A stretch of DNA of 64,000 bases from Corynespora cassiicola. Its lineage: Eukaryota; Ascomycota; Dothideomycetes; Pleosporales; Corynesporascaceae. Under the pieces are notes generated by a model. The model was not told the origin of the DNA. It made no database searches and saw only the letters and a list, made by a program, of their open reading frames with translations. The stretch's first letter is position 1; each line of letters opens with the position of its first letter. Shown here piece after piece: positions 44,855 through 55,000 of the stretch. Position numbers and translations under genes: made by a program. The stretch is taken from contig JAEUWY010000008.1 of the NCBI GenBank assembly GCA_022059125.1, positions 682,001-746,000 of the forward strand. The letters are read 5' to 3'.

Positions 44855-46162
44855 TCAATGCACCATCTGGGAAGCATAAAAGTCCTTGAAGAGGATTAGA
44901 ATCCTAGATAGGGTTGCGGGCGTGCTTGGGTAACTTACCGGATGTTGACTCTGAATCATTGTTGTGACCTTCTCAACCTCTTCGGCCAGGCCTTGAACAT
45001 TGGCATCCCACTGCCTCAGTTCCTTGCCCACGACTCGCTCCGCATGTCCAGTCTTCCGCTCGCCACTAGCTTCTCCTTCAAAGAAGATTAGGCGGTCTAT
45101 CTGATCAATGTATCCTGCCAAGCGGCCCTGCTCTAACATCTTTGCTGCATAGTCTTCGGCCTTGTCTGCATCAATTCCCAGGAGCTCGGCCAACTGGTCG
45201 AAACCAATGTTTTTGTAGAGTTTGGAAGCACCAAGAAGGTTGTGCTCTAAGACTGCCTTGTCAAGGACTGTCGAGCCATCTGCGGTCTTTGCAAGGTGAT
45301 GGGGCTGCAGCTTTCCCGAAAAGGCCTTGATTTCTGCGGGTGTGATGAGACGGTCCAAAAACATCTTCTCCAAAATGCCGTACTCTTCAACCTGGTTCGC
45401 ACGTTCGTCCTTGTATAGTTTTCCCAGCATTTTTGCACGTTGTGGACCAGCCGGTGCCAACACAGCACATATTATTGCTGCCGACAGAGCCTGTAAGCGT
45501 TCTTCCTCGTCGACTGATCCCTCCAAAGTTAACAAGTAGTATGCCTGTGCGGCGTCCAGGAAGTTACGCTGAGAGTCGTGGATACGAGCTTGGCTGAGCT
45601 GGAACATCAACCGAGTCTGTTTGTCGGTGACGCTATGGATAACGTTCTTGACTTTGTTGAGATGGGTAAATGCGCTCGTTGGATCATCCTCTTCCAGGTA
45701 GCATCTCACAATGCGAACCCAAACCTTTGCTTTGTCGTCACTAGACCGGGCCTTTTGTGTGGATTCCAGATTGATAGAGGCAAGGGCCTGTGCCGACTTC
45801 TTGAAGTCCTCATTCTCTTGATATGAATCTGCCAGAATCTCCTTGACCTCTGTGTCCTGCTCTTCAAACTGGCCCACACCTTTTGACTTGAGCAGCTCGA
45901 CAACCTTAGTCCCAACTTCAATCTTGATATCAGGATCATTTATATTGCGGAATTGCTCCACAAATGTGGCAACAAGTGGTCGCAGTACTACCACACCGAT
46001 ATTATCGTTGAGCAGTGTCTCCGCGTAGGCGTTCAAGTCCGCGGTAAGATTGTTTGATGAAGCAGTGATTTGTTGCAGGAGTGATGAGTAGCTAGCCGGC
46101 TTATCGCCCGTAGAACCTGATTGGATATCCTTAAGAGCTGAAACAACCTCTGGAGAGGCCAT
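44855..46162 (-). CDS. CSN4: COP9 signalosome subunit 4
   Basis: The complement of 44855-44884 and 44939-46162 encodes 417 aa. The protein is a TPR-like helical array (about residues 20-230) followed by a PCI domain, with LEHNLLGASKLYKNIGFDQLAELLGI and a MLEQGRLAGYIDQIDRLIFFE winged-helix segment, ending in a helix. CSN4 is a core subunit of the complex that removes Nedd8 from cullins; in moulds the complex controls development and light responses. The last intron (44885-44938) is 54 nt, with GTAAGT donor and TTCTAAT branch, and it contains no in-frame stop, so an unspliced message would add 18 residues. It is divergent from the TFIIF-beta gene. Confidence 0.93.
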   Translation of the reverse strand: MASPEVVSALKDIQSGSTGDKPASYSSLLQQITASSNNLTADLNAYAETLLNDNIGVVVLRPLVATFVEQFRNINDPDIKIEVGTKVVELLKSKGVGQFEEQDTEVKEILADSYQENEDFKKSAQALASINLESTQKARSSDDKAKVWVRIVRCYLEEDDPTSAFTHLNKVKNVIHSVTDKQTRLMFQLSQARIHDSQRNFLDAAQAYYLLTLEGSVDEEERLQALSAAIICAVLAPAGPQRAKMLGKLYKDERANQVEEYGILEKMFLDRLITPAEIKAFSGKLQPHHLAKTADGSTVLDKAVLEHNLLGASKLYKNIGFDQLAELLGIDADKAEDYAAKMLEQGRLAGYIDQIDRLIFFEGEASGERKTGHAERVVGKELRQWDANVQGLAEEVEKVTTMIQSQHPVSYPSTPATLSRILILFKDFYASQMVH

Positions 46163-46631
46163 TGTGTGCGTCTATATCGAGGTAATCGCTTGCGGAGGAG
46201 AGCTTATGGTCTGAAGGCGGCGAGGCGGGGCTCAAGGCAGCAAGCTCAAGCGTAGATGTTGCACACGTCGTTAGGGCGGGAGCGGGGAGAAGCTGGATTT
46301 GTTCGATATGCTTTCGCAATGTGAGTGGGTGTTTCGCAAAGTCCTGGTAGACTCAGAAGTCTTCACATCTATATATGGCGGGTCGCCATGAACCTCTGTC
46401 GTTCTTGGGGAAGCTGTTATCGATAGCGAACGTCTTGGCACGCTAACGCAGTGACCGAGCCGATCCTCAATGCGGCTCTTCTTTCATCGCTGGAACCGCG
46501 TTCAACCTCCGCCCCATCTTTATTTCACCCTCTCCTCTTTCACACCAGCCACAGCAACCGGCGCGCAAACCGATAGAGTCAAGCCTGCGACACGCACACG
46601 ATTCCTGCGCTCACTTGGCAGTGTCGCCATC
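46163..46631. promoter_or_regulatory. Divergent CSN4 / TFIIF-beta upstream region
   Basis: This 469-bp gap lies between two start codons. An in-frame ATG at 46470 could extend the TFIIF-beta N-terminus by 54 residues, but the region more likely contains its 5' UTR. Confidence 0.4.
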
Positions 46632-47678
46632 ATGAACGGCATCAAGATGGATCCGGATGTGAAGGCGGACCCCGACGCCATCACCCCTACAGGCAGCGGT
46701 TACATGGATGACGATTTTTACGAGGATACCGGAGAACTTTCGCTCCCCCCGAAAAACGAGCGGAGAGACCTATGGCTGACGCGCATTCCCGACTGGCTAT
46801 ATGAAGCTGTTTCTAATTGGGGGGATCATGTAGATGGCAAAGATGACGACTTGGTGCAGATCGGAGAGGTGCTTGCATTCCCAGACGAAGCACGCCCCGG
46901 AGCAATAAGCAACTCGAAGCCGATGCGAGTGTTTTTCAACGAGCGTTGGCAGGAGAAGACTCAGTTGCCCAGCGCTTTTCAGCTTCAGGATATACCTACG
47001 AAAGACGATGTTCTAGGCAACACCTATATCTTTACCGAGAAAGACCTTCCAGGCTACAAACCTAACGGTCTCGGCCAGAACAAAGGAGGAGCAGGAGGTA
47101 GCTTCGGAGGAGTGCAGGATTCAAAGTCGCGCATACAGAAGCGTACCAAGTACAAGAAGGCCATCCCTAAACAAACGGCGCTCGTCGGTTGCCCATCGCG
47201 CCAGTACCAAGCGAATCCGCTGAATACGAAAGAATTTGTTGCTTTCAATGCCGCACGAACAAAGCAAGCCATCCAAGGAGCCAATACGCGCACCAACATT
47301 CTTGACAACATTAACGCGCATGTTGAGAATGAGACCCTCAACAAGAGGTTCAAGACCTTCATCAAGCCTGTTGTACCAGTCAAGACCCAAATCAACAAGG
47401 CCGCTCGTATCCCCAAGAACGAGCTTATCGATCAGCTTCACAGCATGTTCGACGAATATGCTTATTGGCCGATGAAGTCACTGAAGGCACGGACCAAACA
47501 GCCAGAAGCATACCTCAAGGAGTGCCTTGCAGACATCGCGCAGTTGGTCAAGTCTGGTCCCTACACCAGCTGCTGGGTTCGCCAGGCCTCGTACAACCTT
47601 ACTGGTAACAAGATCATGGACAAGCCTCCAGATGAGGGCATTGACTCGGGCGATGAGGAGATGGAAGATGTGGTTTGA
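46632..47678 (+). CDS. TFG2: Transcription initiation factor IIF, beta subunit
   Basis: A single exon of 348 aa from ATG 46632. After an acidic N-terminus, the dimerisation region begins with LWLTRIPDWLYEAVSNW. The middle includes RVFFNERW and a KPNGLGQNKGG-rich insert typical of fungi. The C-terminal winged helix runs from about residue 255 (IPKNELIDQLHSMFDEYAYW) to VKSGPYTSCWVR. The tail is acidic (SGDEEMEDVV). TFIIF-beta (RAP30/Tfg2) binds RNA polymerase II with TFIIF-alpha and stabilises the pre-initiation complex. Confidence 0.94.
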   Translation: MNGIKMDPDVKADPDAITPTGSGYMDDDFYEDTGELSLPPKNERRDLWLTRIPDWLYEAVSNWGDHVDGKDDDLVQIGEVLAFPDEARPGAISNSKPMRVFFNERWQEKTQLPSAFQLQDIPTKDDVLGNTYIFTEKDLPGYKPNGLGQNKGGAGGSFGGVQDSKSRIQKRTKYKKAIPKQTALVGCPSRQYQANPLNTKEFVAFNAARTKQAIQGANTRTNILDNINAHVENETLNKRFKTFIKPVVPVKTQINKAARIPKNELIDQLHSMFDEYAYWPMKSLKARTKQPEAYLKECLADIAQLVKSGPYTSCWVRQASYNLTGNKIMDKPPDEGIDSGDEEMEDVV

Positions 47679-48362
47679 AACCTCCCGTCTTCCTCTTCTC
47701 CCCCTTCTTTGCCCTGCTAACGATCTTTTCGTCTCCAGAGCAGTTAGAGACCTCGTAGGCGCAGTGCTTCCAACCCTGTTGGGACGAAAAAACGCCAGCC
47801 ACGGACTTGCATCGCCCCATCACAGACTGGGCCTGGCATAAATCAGCACAGTACTCCTAGCAGTTGCGAGGAGAATCAACGGCAGCAGCAGGAAGAACAT
47901 ATAAACTCATCACGGCGTACGGTTTCTTCACCTAATGTTTTGGATCAAGCGAGGCGTAACCCGGATTGGCGGGGCAGCGACCCTTCTTTTCAGCATTTTA
48001 AACAGAAATGGAAGGACTAACCCCTCCCCATCGAATTACTGCGTTTTTGGGATTGCCTTTCTGTAATTATGGCCCATTGCTTTTGCTGCTAGTAGAAATC
48101 AAATACTGGAGTTGAGAATACATCAGGTTCCAGAGCGATATTGAAGGTCTTTCAATGGCAGGTGATGTGAACACAGGATGGGGTCCCAAATTCGCAGATA
48201 TGTGAGGTTAACAGGTTATTATTATACAGTAAATATAATACTCATCGTCTTCTAGCCCTGGAATACACATCCAGAAACCTTAGATCATCCCAGCTACTGT
48301 CTAGACAACGCCATGCGTGCTGCCATAATGTGACTGTTCTAACTGCCTTAATCATACACTTT
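47679..48362. other. Intergenic between convergent TFIIF-beta and RAD17
   Basis: This 684-bp gap between convergent genes should be made up largely of 3' UTRs. No gene or RNA is seen. Confidence 0.4.
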
Positions 48363-50981
48363 TTAATCGTCGATATCTTCAATGTCATCGTCGCTGAGCA
48401 CAAGTCCTCCCATATCCTTAATACCCGCCAGCGCAGACTCAACCTGCTCTTCATGTTTTCTACTCGCTATACGAATTTGCTTCTTCTTTCTTGGTGTCTC
48501 TGGTGTATCCGTAGTCCAATGTGACTGTTCTGTCTCGCCCGCCTCGTCTATCTCATCGCCTTCGTCGTCTTCCGCGGAAGCGCCAATTGCGGTGCCGGTG
48601 AATTGCGTAATCTTTTGCACATCGCGAATCGTTGCTGTTATCGAGGGTGAAGGCAGAGCGGCCTTGCGGAGAATGATGGGCAGGTAAGGCAGTCGTTCGA
48701 GGAGCATTTCGTAGCGGGCGGAGCCTCCGCTGCCTAGGAGGATAGGCGGTGGCGCTTCGGTCGTACCATCATTGATCGACGCAGAACGGTTGGTGGTGGG
48801 TGTCGACTGGGCGTTCTTCCTCCACGTGTCTACACCTCCGGATGCTGATGTGACCGGTTTGGATGCGCCATTGGTCGAAAAGAGCTCGCCCCTCTGAGCA
48901 CGCGATATCCACATCTCCAGCAGACCACCAATTTCTTCCTGTTGCTTCCACAGACGTGCTGATGTCGGATAGTACATGGCGTGTGCGCTCCCTTTGTTCG
49001 GCCCCGCTCCTGAGCCTTTTGGTTTCAACCCCATCACACCTGGGGGAGGCGCTGCCCGCTTCACAGGATAAGGTAGATTGTAAAGCAACCCTCGCACACT
49101 GGTCTGAAAACACATCTCGTCCTGCCGGAGATTGTCCGCTGGTGTTCCTTGAAAGTTGCGTCGTCCAAAGCTACCGCTAGCCCCAAAGCGATCTGGGGAG
49201 AGCAAATCCGCATCCGATAAGGCTTCAATGCAACCATCTATCGAATCCACCGTCTCTTCACTGTCTTGGCTTTGACATGAAAGTACATAGTTCTCGTGCA
49301 ATGCTGCGATGAAAGTATGCGTATCTGTGCCGAGTTCGTCGATGAGAGAGTCTACGTCTACTTCCGATGGCTTTGGCCTCCTGCGTTCGGGGAACCAGTT
49401 CGGTGGCTGCGGAACGGGATTGGATGGGTCTTCTGGATGCCGCTTGTTGTACACCACTCTGCCGACAGCGTGGAAAATACCAAGCGTACTCTCGCGTTGC
49501 GTCACCATTTCCAAAGACTCATTTTCCATTTTCGTCATCGGTGTGTCCTTGGGTGCCTTCTTCTTTGTAAAGCTCACATTCGCCCCCCAACCATCTGCAT
49601 CATCGCCCCTAACACACAAGAACTCCAACGAAGAAACGGCGCTGCGAACATCGCCAAGCTCAGAAAGACGCTGGATGACCTGTGGTCCGACGGTCTTTTT
49701 ACGACCCGTCTTCCGGGCTTCTTTGACCACGATGAGGTCCAAGGCTTTCGTCATAAAAGTAGGAGCGATCGGGTTGAACTCGATGACCGTAACGCCGGGA
49801 TGAGTCAGGATTTCGGGCCCTAGCAGCCGGTGAGCAGTGAAGCTATCGGCCGCAGCTGTATTGGTTGAAAGGAGAGTCTCGGAGACGATCATGACCATTG
49901 GAGTGACTGCTTTTTCTGAATCTGGTTTCCCAGAGAAGAAGGCAGTAGCTGAAGGTGTGCTTGCGGCAAGGTAGTTGAGAACAGCAGATCGAAACGACTG
50001 TACGGCTGACGACGTACGTCCGAATGTATTTGGGAATTCCTCTACCAGAATCAGTTGCTTCTGTCTACTTGATTGACTGCTGGGCGGCTGCTGAGGACGA
50101 GCCGGTGCTGGTTCGTCAAACGCAAGGCTGCCAAAAGCGCCCGTCCGTCCGATGAAGTCCTCGAACTGCGCAGTGACAGAGATGAAACCATCGGGCGAGG
50201 TGACGGAATTTGTAGGATTCTTCCACTCATGCATATCAAACCCTAGGTCCTTTGAGAGGAGCGACATAGTGGCGGTCTTGCCGCTGCCGGCAGGGCCCTT
50301 GAGAAGCAATAGCCTCTTGCGCTCCCGACCACTAAAGACACCCGACAGCCATGCTCGAACGTCGGCGACCTTTCTTTTATGCACAGCCAGCTCGTCCAGC
50401 GTCACGGGCCCGAATTTCTCATTCCAGGGGCGCCTGTCTACGTGTTCGACCGTCACACTCTGAGAAGGGGGAGGTGTGTTGCGCGGTCCGCTCGTCTTTC
50501 GGAAGAAGCGTTGGCTGGGTTTTGGAGCGGCATCGCTGCTGTCTAGGGCGGCCTTGCCTCTCTTGCGCACAGGCAGGGCAGATGGAGGCTTCCTCTCGCT
50601 GTCATCGTCCGAAGAGTCGATTATCTCATCCAATTCGTCAAGCTGTGTACTCGCGGCAGGCTTTTCAGGGCTGGGAGTAGGTTGGGCTGTCTGAGATCGG
50701 GGAGCAGTGCTAAAGAAGGACGTGATGGGCTTGTAGATGGGCTTGGGCTTCGCTGGCGATTTAGACGGAGACTTGGAGGCGGGCAGGGGCGTGGCACCCC
50801 TCGGGGATGCTGCGCGTCGCGTCTGCGCAGTCGAGGGCTGAGCGTCCCCACGCGCCCCGTTGGATGTGCCGGTTAGTGTGCCTCTCTTGGGACGCTTGGG
50901 GGGCGGTGAATGGGGAGTGTCATGCTCAGAATCGGACGAGAGCACAATCGGCTTCTTGCGCGAAGCCCTCGGCTTGACCAT
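48363..50981 (-). CDS. RAD17: DNA damage checkpoint clamp loader Rad17/Rad24
   Basis: A single exon; from the ATG at 50981 it encodes 872 aa. The open frame continues upstream to about 51431, so earlier ATGs could add up to about 65 residues. I chose MVKPRASRKKPIVLSSDSE because a basic patch followed by an LSSDS motif opens many fungal Rad17 proteins. The disordered N-terminus contains a PIP-like ITSFFS string. The AAA+ domain starts at WNEKFGPVTLDELAVHKRKV. The Walker A motif GPAGSGKT is at residues 229-236, and the Walker B-like strand is LILVEEFPN. The C-terminus is acidic (SDDDIEDIDD). Rad17 with Rfc2-5 loads the 9-1-1 clamp at DNA damage. Confidence 0.92.
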   Translation of the reverse strand: MVKPRASRKKPIVLSSDSEHDTPHSPPPKRPKRGTLTGTSNGARGDAQPSTAQTRRAASPRGATPLPASKSPSKSPAKPKPIYKPITSFFSTAPRSQTAQPTPSPEKPAASTQLDELDEIIDSSDDDSERKPPSALPVRKRGKAALDSSDAAPKPSQRFFRKTSGPRNTPPPSQSVTVEHVDRRPWNEKFGPVTLDELAVHKRKVADVRAWLSGVFSGRERKRLLLLKGPAGSGKTATMSLLSKDLGFDMHEWKNPTNSVTSPDGFISVTAQFEDFIGRTGAFGSLAFDEPAPARPQQPPSSQSSRQKQLILVEEFPNTFGRTSSAVQSFRSAVLNYLAASTPSATAFFSGKPDSEKAVTPMVMIVSETLLSTNTAAADSFTAHRLLGPEILTHPGVTVIEFNPIAPTFMTKALDLIVVKEARKTGRKKTVGPQVIQRLSELGDVRSAVSSLEFLCVRGDDADGWGANVSFTKKKAPKDTPMTKMENESLEMVTQRESTLGIFHAVGRVVYNKRHPEDPSNPVPQPPNWFPERRRPKPSEVDVDSLIDELGTDTHTFIAALHENYVLSCQSQDSEETVDSIDGCIEALSDADLLSPDRFGASGSFGRRNFQGTPADNLRQDEMCFQTSVRGLLYNLPYPVKRAAPPPGVMGLKPKGSGAGPNKGSAHAMYYPTSARLWKQQEEIGGLLEMWISRAQRGELFSTNGASKPVTSASGGVDTWRKNAQSTPTTNRSASINDGTTEAPPPILLGSGGSARYEMLLERLPYLPIILRKAALPSPSITATIRDVQKITQFTGTAIGASAEDDEGDEIDEAGETEQSHWTTDTPETPRKKKQIRIASRKHEEQVESALAGIKDMGGLVLSDDDIEDIDD

Positions 50982-52000
50982 GCCGCCCGCAAGTGAGGCA
51001 GTCCTCTGGGACGATGGGTCATGCTTGGACCGACCGGCCGGTGTTGGTCGCGGAGCGTGGGCGCAGGCGGTTGGTGCGCGCTGGCCGAGTGAGGTGCTGG
51101 GTCGGAAGGGGTTTCTCCGTCCGCGCCTTGGCATCCCTGCTGGCGGCGCTGCTGGCGGGCGCGCACGTGATGCCATCGGGCTCTCGCCGCGGGGACGGAC
51201 GGGAAGATTCTTTAGCGGCGCATCGGCGGCCGTGCGCAAGTGACAACACAGCAGGCCCCGCAGCCACCCCCCTTCACCGCATGTCAACGTCGACCGAAAC
51301 CATTCCATGGCTCGCCCTCTCATCTCGGTCCATGTGCTCGCTGCTCGCGGCCGGCGCCTGTCAACTCTGCAGCTACAGGGGACGTCTACCAGTCGAACGG
51401 CTCCACGACGCACACCAAGCACCTGCTGCATAGGGGCCTGATATCGTCAGTTAGCCCCCCTCCGACGTGCGTCCAACGGCCGACCAAAATTTTCTCTACA
51501 CTCGTCATTGCCCCGCGTTCGTCACGTCTCCAGCCTCTTCATTTAGAGTCATTGCCCTCGTGCTCCCATTGTCGCGATCTTTCGTGGCTCAGCGACGCGA
51601 GAATGAAGCGAACTTTGCTTCTTCGGAGGATTCCACGTGCCTGCCCGCCTGCGCTTGCAGGCCGGGAGCGTTTCGATGGGGGCGCATAGATTAGTGTGCT
51701 CGTTCTCTGTGTGCCAACTCACCATTGTGCCAGCCCCCCATTGGGCGGATCGGCGACTCCTGTCGTTCCTATGCAAGGCTTTCAAATCTCTCCTGCACAT
51801 CAAACCGCATCGTATATAGCCCGGAACACGCATGCTGTGCTTCCTCTACATGTTTCCTCGTCATTGAGCCACGCAAGCAGTCTCCTGCCTCACATCCGCA
51901 TCTTCTATCGAGTCCTATCGTGCAAGGCAGATCATTTAACCTAGCCAACCCTCGGTGGTTGCCCGCACCGCTATAAACAGGGAGCACCGCAGTCGTCGAC
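50982..52000. promoter_or_regulatory. Divergent RAD17 / coiled-coil gene upstream region
   Basis: This 1.02-kb stretch lies between two divergent start codons. Open frames here are shadows of the GC-rich RAD17 N-terminal region or are unpatterned. Confidence 0.4.
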
Positions 52001-55000
52001 ATGGCTAAGAAGAAGAACAAGAAGACCCAGAAGAAGGAGGTGGTGGACGTCACTACCCCACCTGACAGCCCTAAGACCACTCCCGAAGATCCTGCCCCTG
52101 CACCACCAGGATCGTCACCATTATCGACAGAAGCAGTCTCGACCGAACCAACCCAGGACGAGGCCGTCAAGCCATCAGAAGACGAGCCAAAGGCCGAAGA
52201 GGCTTCGGTCGAGGCGCCAGAACCCCCAGTAGAAGCGCCAGAACCACCAGTCGAAGCACCAGCACCAGTCGAGGCGCCTGAACCTCCCGTCGAAGCACCT
52301 GAGCCACCAGCTGAGACACCTGAGCCTTCTGTCGAAGCACCTGACGCGCCTGAACCACTTAGTGGGGGTACAGAGCCTCCCGTTGAGGCACCAGAGCCTC
52401 CCGTTGAGGCGCCAGAACCTCCCGTTGAGGCGTCAGAACCTCCTGTGGAGGCACCTGAGCCGCCGGCGGAGGAGGCACCAGCCTCAGTTGAAAGTGCCGA
52501 GTCTTCTGAGAAGCCAGAACAGAGTTCGGCGCCAGACGACGCGCCAGCACGTGCACCATCAGTGACTGGATCCGAAGCTTCGGAATCAATGCTTGCATCC
52601 GAACCCTCGAAAAAGTCCGAGATCAAGGTGGAAGTGGTGCCGATTCCAGATCCAGATCCGGAACCAGTATCGATACTTCCAGACGCACCTGAGCCTCCAA
52701 CAGAGCCAGAAGCCGAGAAGGCTCCAGAGGAGTCAGCTGCATCCGAAGGGACTGCTGACGAGACGAGCGAGGCGGCGAGTGCAGTCACAGCACCAACCCA
52801 ACCGCTCGTCTCTGAACCCGAGGAACCCCAGGCCAAAGAGGCCGACGTTGCTGCTGAGCCCAGTACAGTGGAATCTGAGGCAGTCGAGGCGCCTGTCCAA
52901 TCAGAGCCCGAGGCCGAACCAGCATCTGAGTCTGCTCAAGCTGCCCCTGAGCCTGGACCTGCATCAGAGCCAGAAGCAACAGCAGTTCCTGCAACCGTGG
53001 CAGATCCAGAGCTGGAGCAGACCGAGAAGCCTGTCGCTGAGGCGGAGCCTGCAAGGGAGCTCACTCCTCCGCCTGAGCCGGAGAAAGAGCCCACTTCTGC
53101 TCCAGTTGAGGCGCCTACGCCCCCGCCCGAAACAAGTGAAGCATCTGATGCTCCACCTGAGCCTCTGAAATCATCTCCTCCGTCTGCACCTAAGCAAGCG
53201 CCTACTCCACCGCCCGAGCCCGAAAGAGCAGCTACGCCTGCACCTGAACCCGAAGCGAAAACAATTGCAGCCTCACAGCCAGAGCCAATTGTAACTGAGG
53301 CTGCGCCTGTGGCGCCTGAGCAACTTCCAAGTTCTCCGCGATCTGTGTCTACTGCTGTTCCTCGGGCTGGGCCACAAGTGGCATCATCCCGGCCAAGGTC
53401 CCCACCAAAACCCGAGGCGGTCAGCCAAGCGATCGACGACAGCAGACCGCCAGCCCCCACACCGCCTATCAGCAAGGTCCGACCGCGGCACACGTCTGCG
53501 TTTGACGACGACGACGACGACGACGATTCCGCATTGATTCATTCCCGACGCAGAGGCGGAGCGCCGTCCCGTGACCCGTCGCGCGGCTCCAGTTATCCAC
53601 CCCAATCCTCACATCACGGCTCGCTATTCGCCTCTCGAGTGCCGGTCGAGCACTATCCTAATCCTCCACCGCCGCCGCCTCCGGGGTATCATCCCAGGTA
53701 CTATCAGCCGAGTGCCCCACCCTACTACCACAATCACTCAAGCGCGCATAGCATGAGTCAGGTGGGTGGGTACTCAAATGCCAGTCACTATGGCCCACCA
53801 TCCCATGTCTCTTCGCCCTACCAGGAGTCTTGGGGCCAACTGCCACCTACTTATCCACCCTACGGTAGCCCACCCCAACGTCACGACTCTCTTGCAACAA
53901 GAGGAGATTACACTGTAGGACCAGTCGAGAACGGGTCTGCCATTGACGAAGACCATGACGTCTTCTATCGTATAGCTCAAGCCATCCCTGACCTTCACGT
54001 TCTCCTTGCCAGGTACAAAGAGACGCATGGGCAGCTGGGTGTCCGAGAGGAGCTTCTACGCAGAGCTAGTGCTGAGCAGCAAGAGAAACTCAAGCTCAAG
54101 GACGATGAGATTACTTCTCTGAATGAAAGGATAGGTAAACTTGAGAACAGTCATTCAAAGGAAGCTAGTCGGCTTCGTTTTGAGATCGGCAATCTCGAGG
54201 AGCAGGTCAAGGAGCTCAGAGAACAGGTCGCCGAGACCGAAAAATACAAGAAGGAGGCAGAGGACGTGAAGAACACACTTGTGTCTGCCATGGCCTCTTG
54301 GGAAGCCAAGTACAAGGAGCTGGAAGAGGCTCACTTTGTCTTGGAGAAGACTGCAGCAGAGGAGAAGGCAAAGGCCATCAAGGAGTTTGAGGAATGGAGG
54401 ACCACCGCTACGACGAAGCACGACGCCGAGAAGATCGCCCTCGCCATCCAGTTCGACAAGAAGCTCAAGGAAGCCGACGTCATCGCCGAGAACCAACGAC
54501 AGGAGGCTGCCGCTGCTTTCGTCCGAGAGAAGGACGAGCTTAGGTCTGAGCACCAGAGGCAGCAGCGTGAGCGTGAGTCGAGCATGGAGAGAGTCCGAAA
54601 GGAGATCGAAGGCAAGCTCAGCACCGCCCAGAAGGACCGTGAAGAAGCACTCAGGCGCGAGCGTGAGAGCCGGGAACTCTGGGAGGAGGAGCGCGAGGCA
54701 CTCTCCAGGGCCCACCAAGAAGACTGCGACAACCTTCAGAAGGGCTACGAAGAGCAGCGCGAGTACTTGGAGTCGCAGTTCAGGAAGCAGAAGGAAGAGT
54801 CGGACAAGGCTTGGATCGAGCTCCACACCAAGGCCAGCAAGAAGGCTGAGGAGGAGAAGGAACGGGCCGACCAGCTGACCAAAGAGAAAGACGACTTGTC
54901 CGTCAAGTACTCCGAGCTGAGGGAGGAGAACGAGAAGGAGAAGCAGGTCATCAAGAGTGTCGCAAGCAACCTAGAATCTGAGAAGGCTAGGTTGGAGAAG

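Noticed and set aside
51769..52836. Minus-strand open frame of about 355 codons rich in Gly/Ser/Ala
   Set aside because: It mirrors the Pro/Glu minisatellite of the coiled-coil gene; the low complexity keeps several frames open.
54155..54826. Minus-strand Leu-rich open frame of about 220 codons
   Set aside because: It is the antisense of the coiled coil (Glu/Lys codons read as Leu/Phe/Ser).
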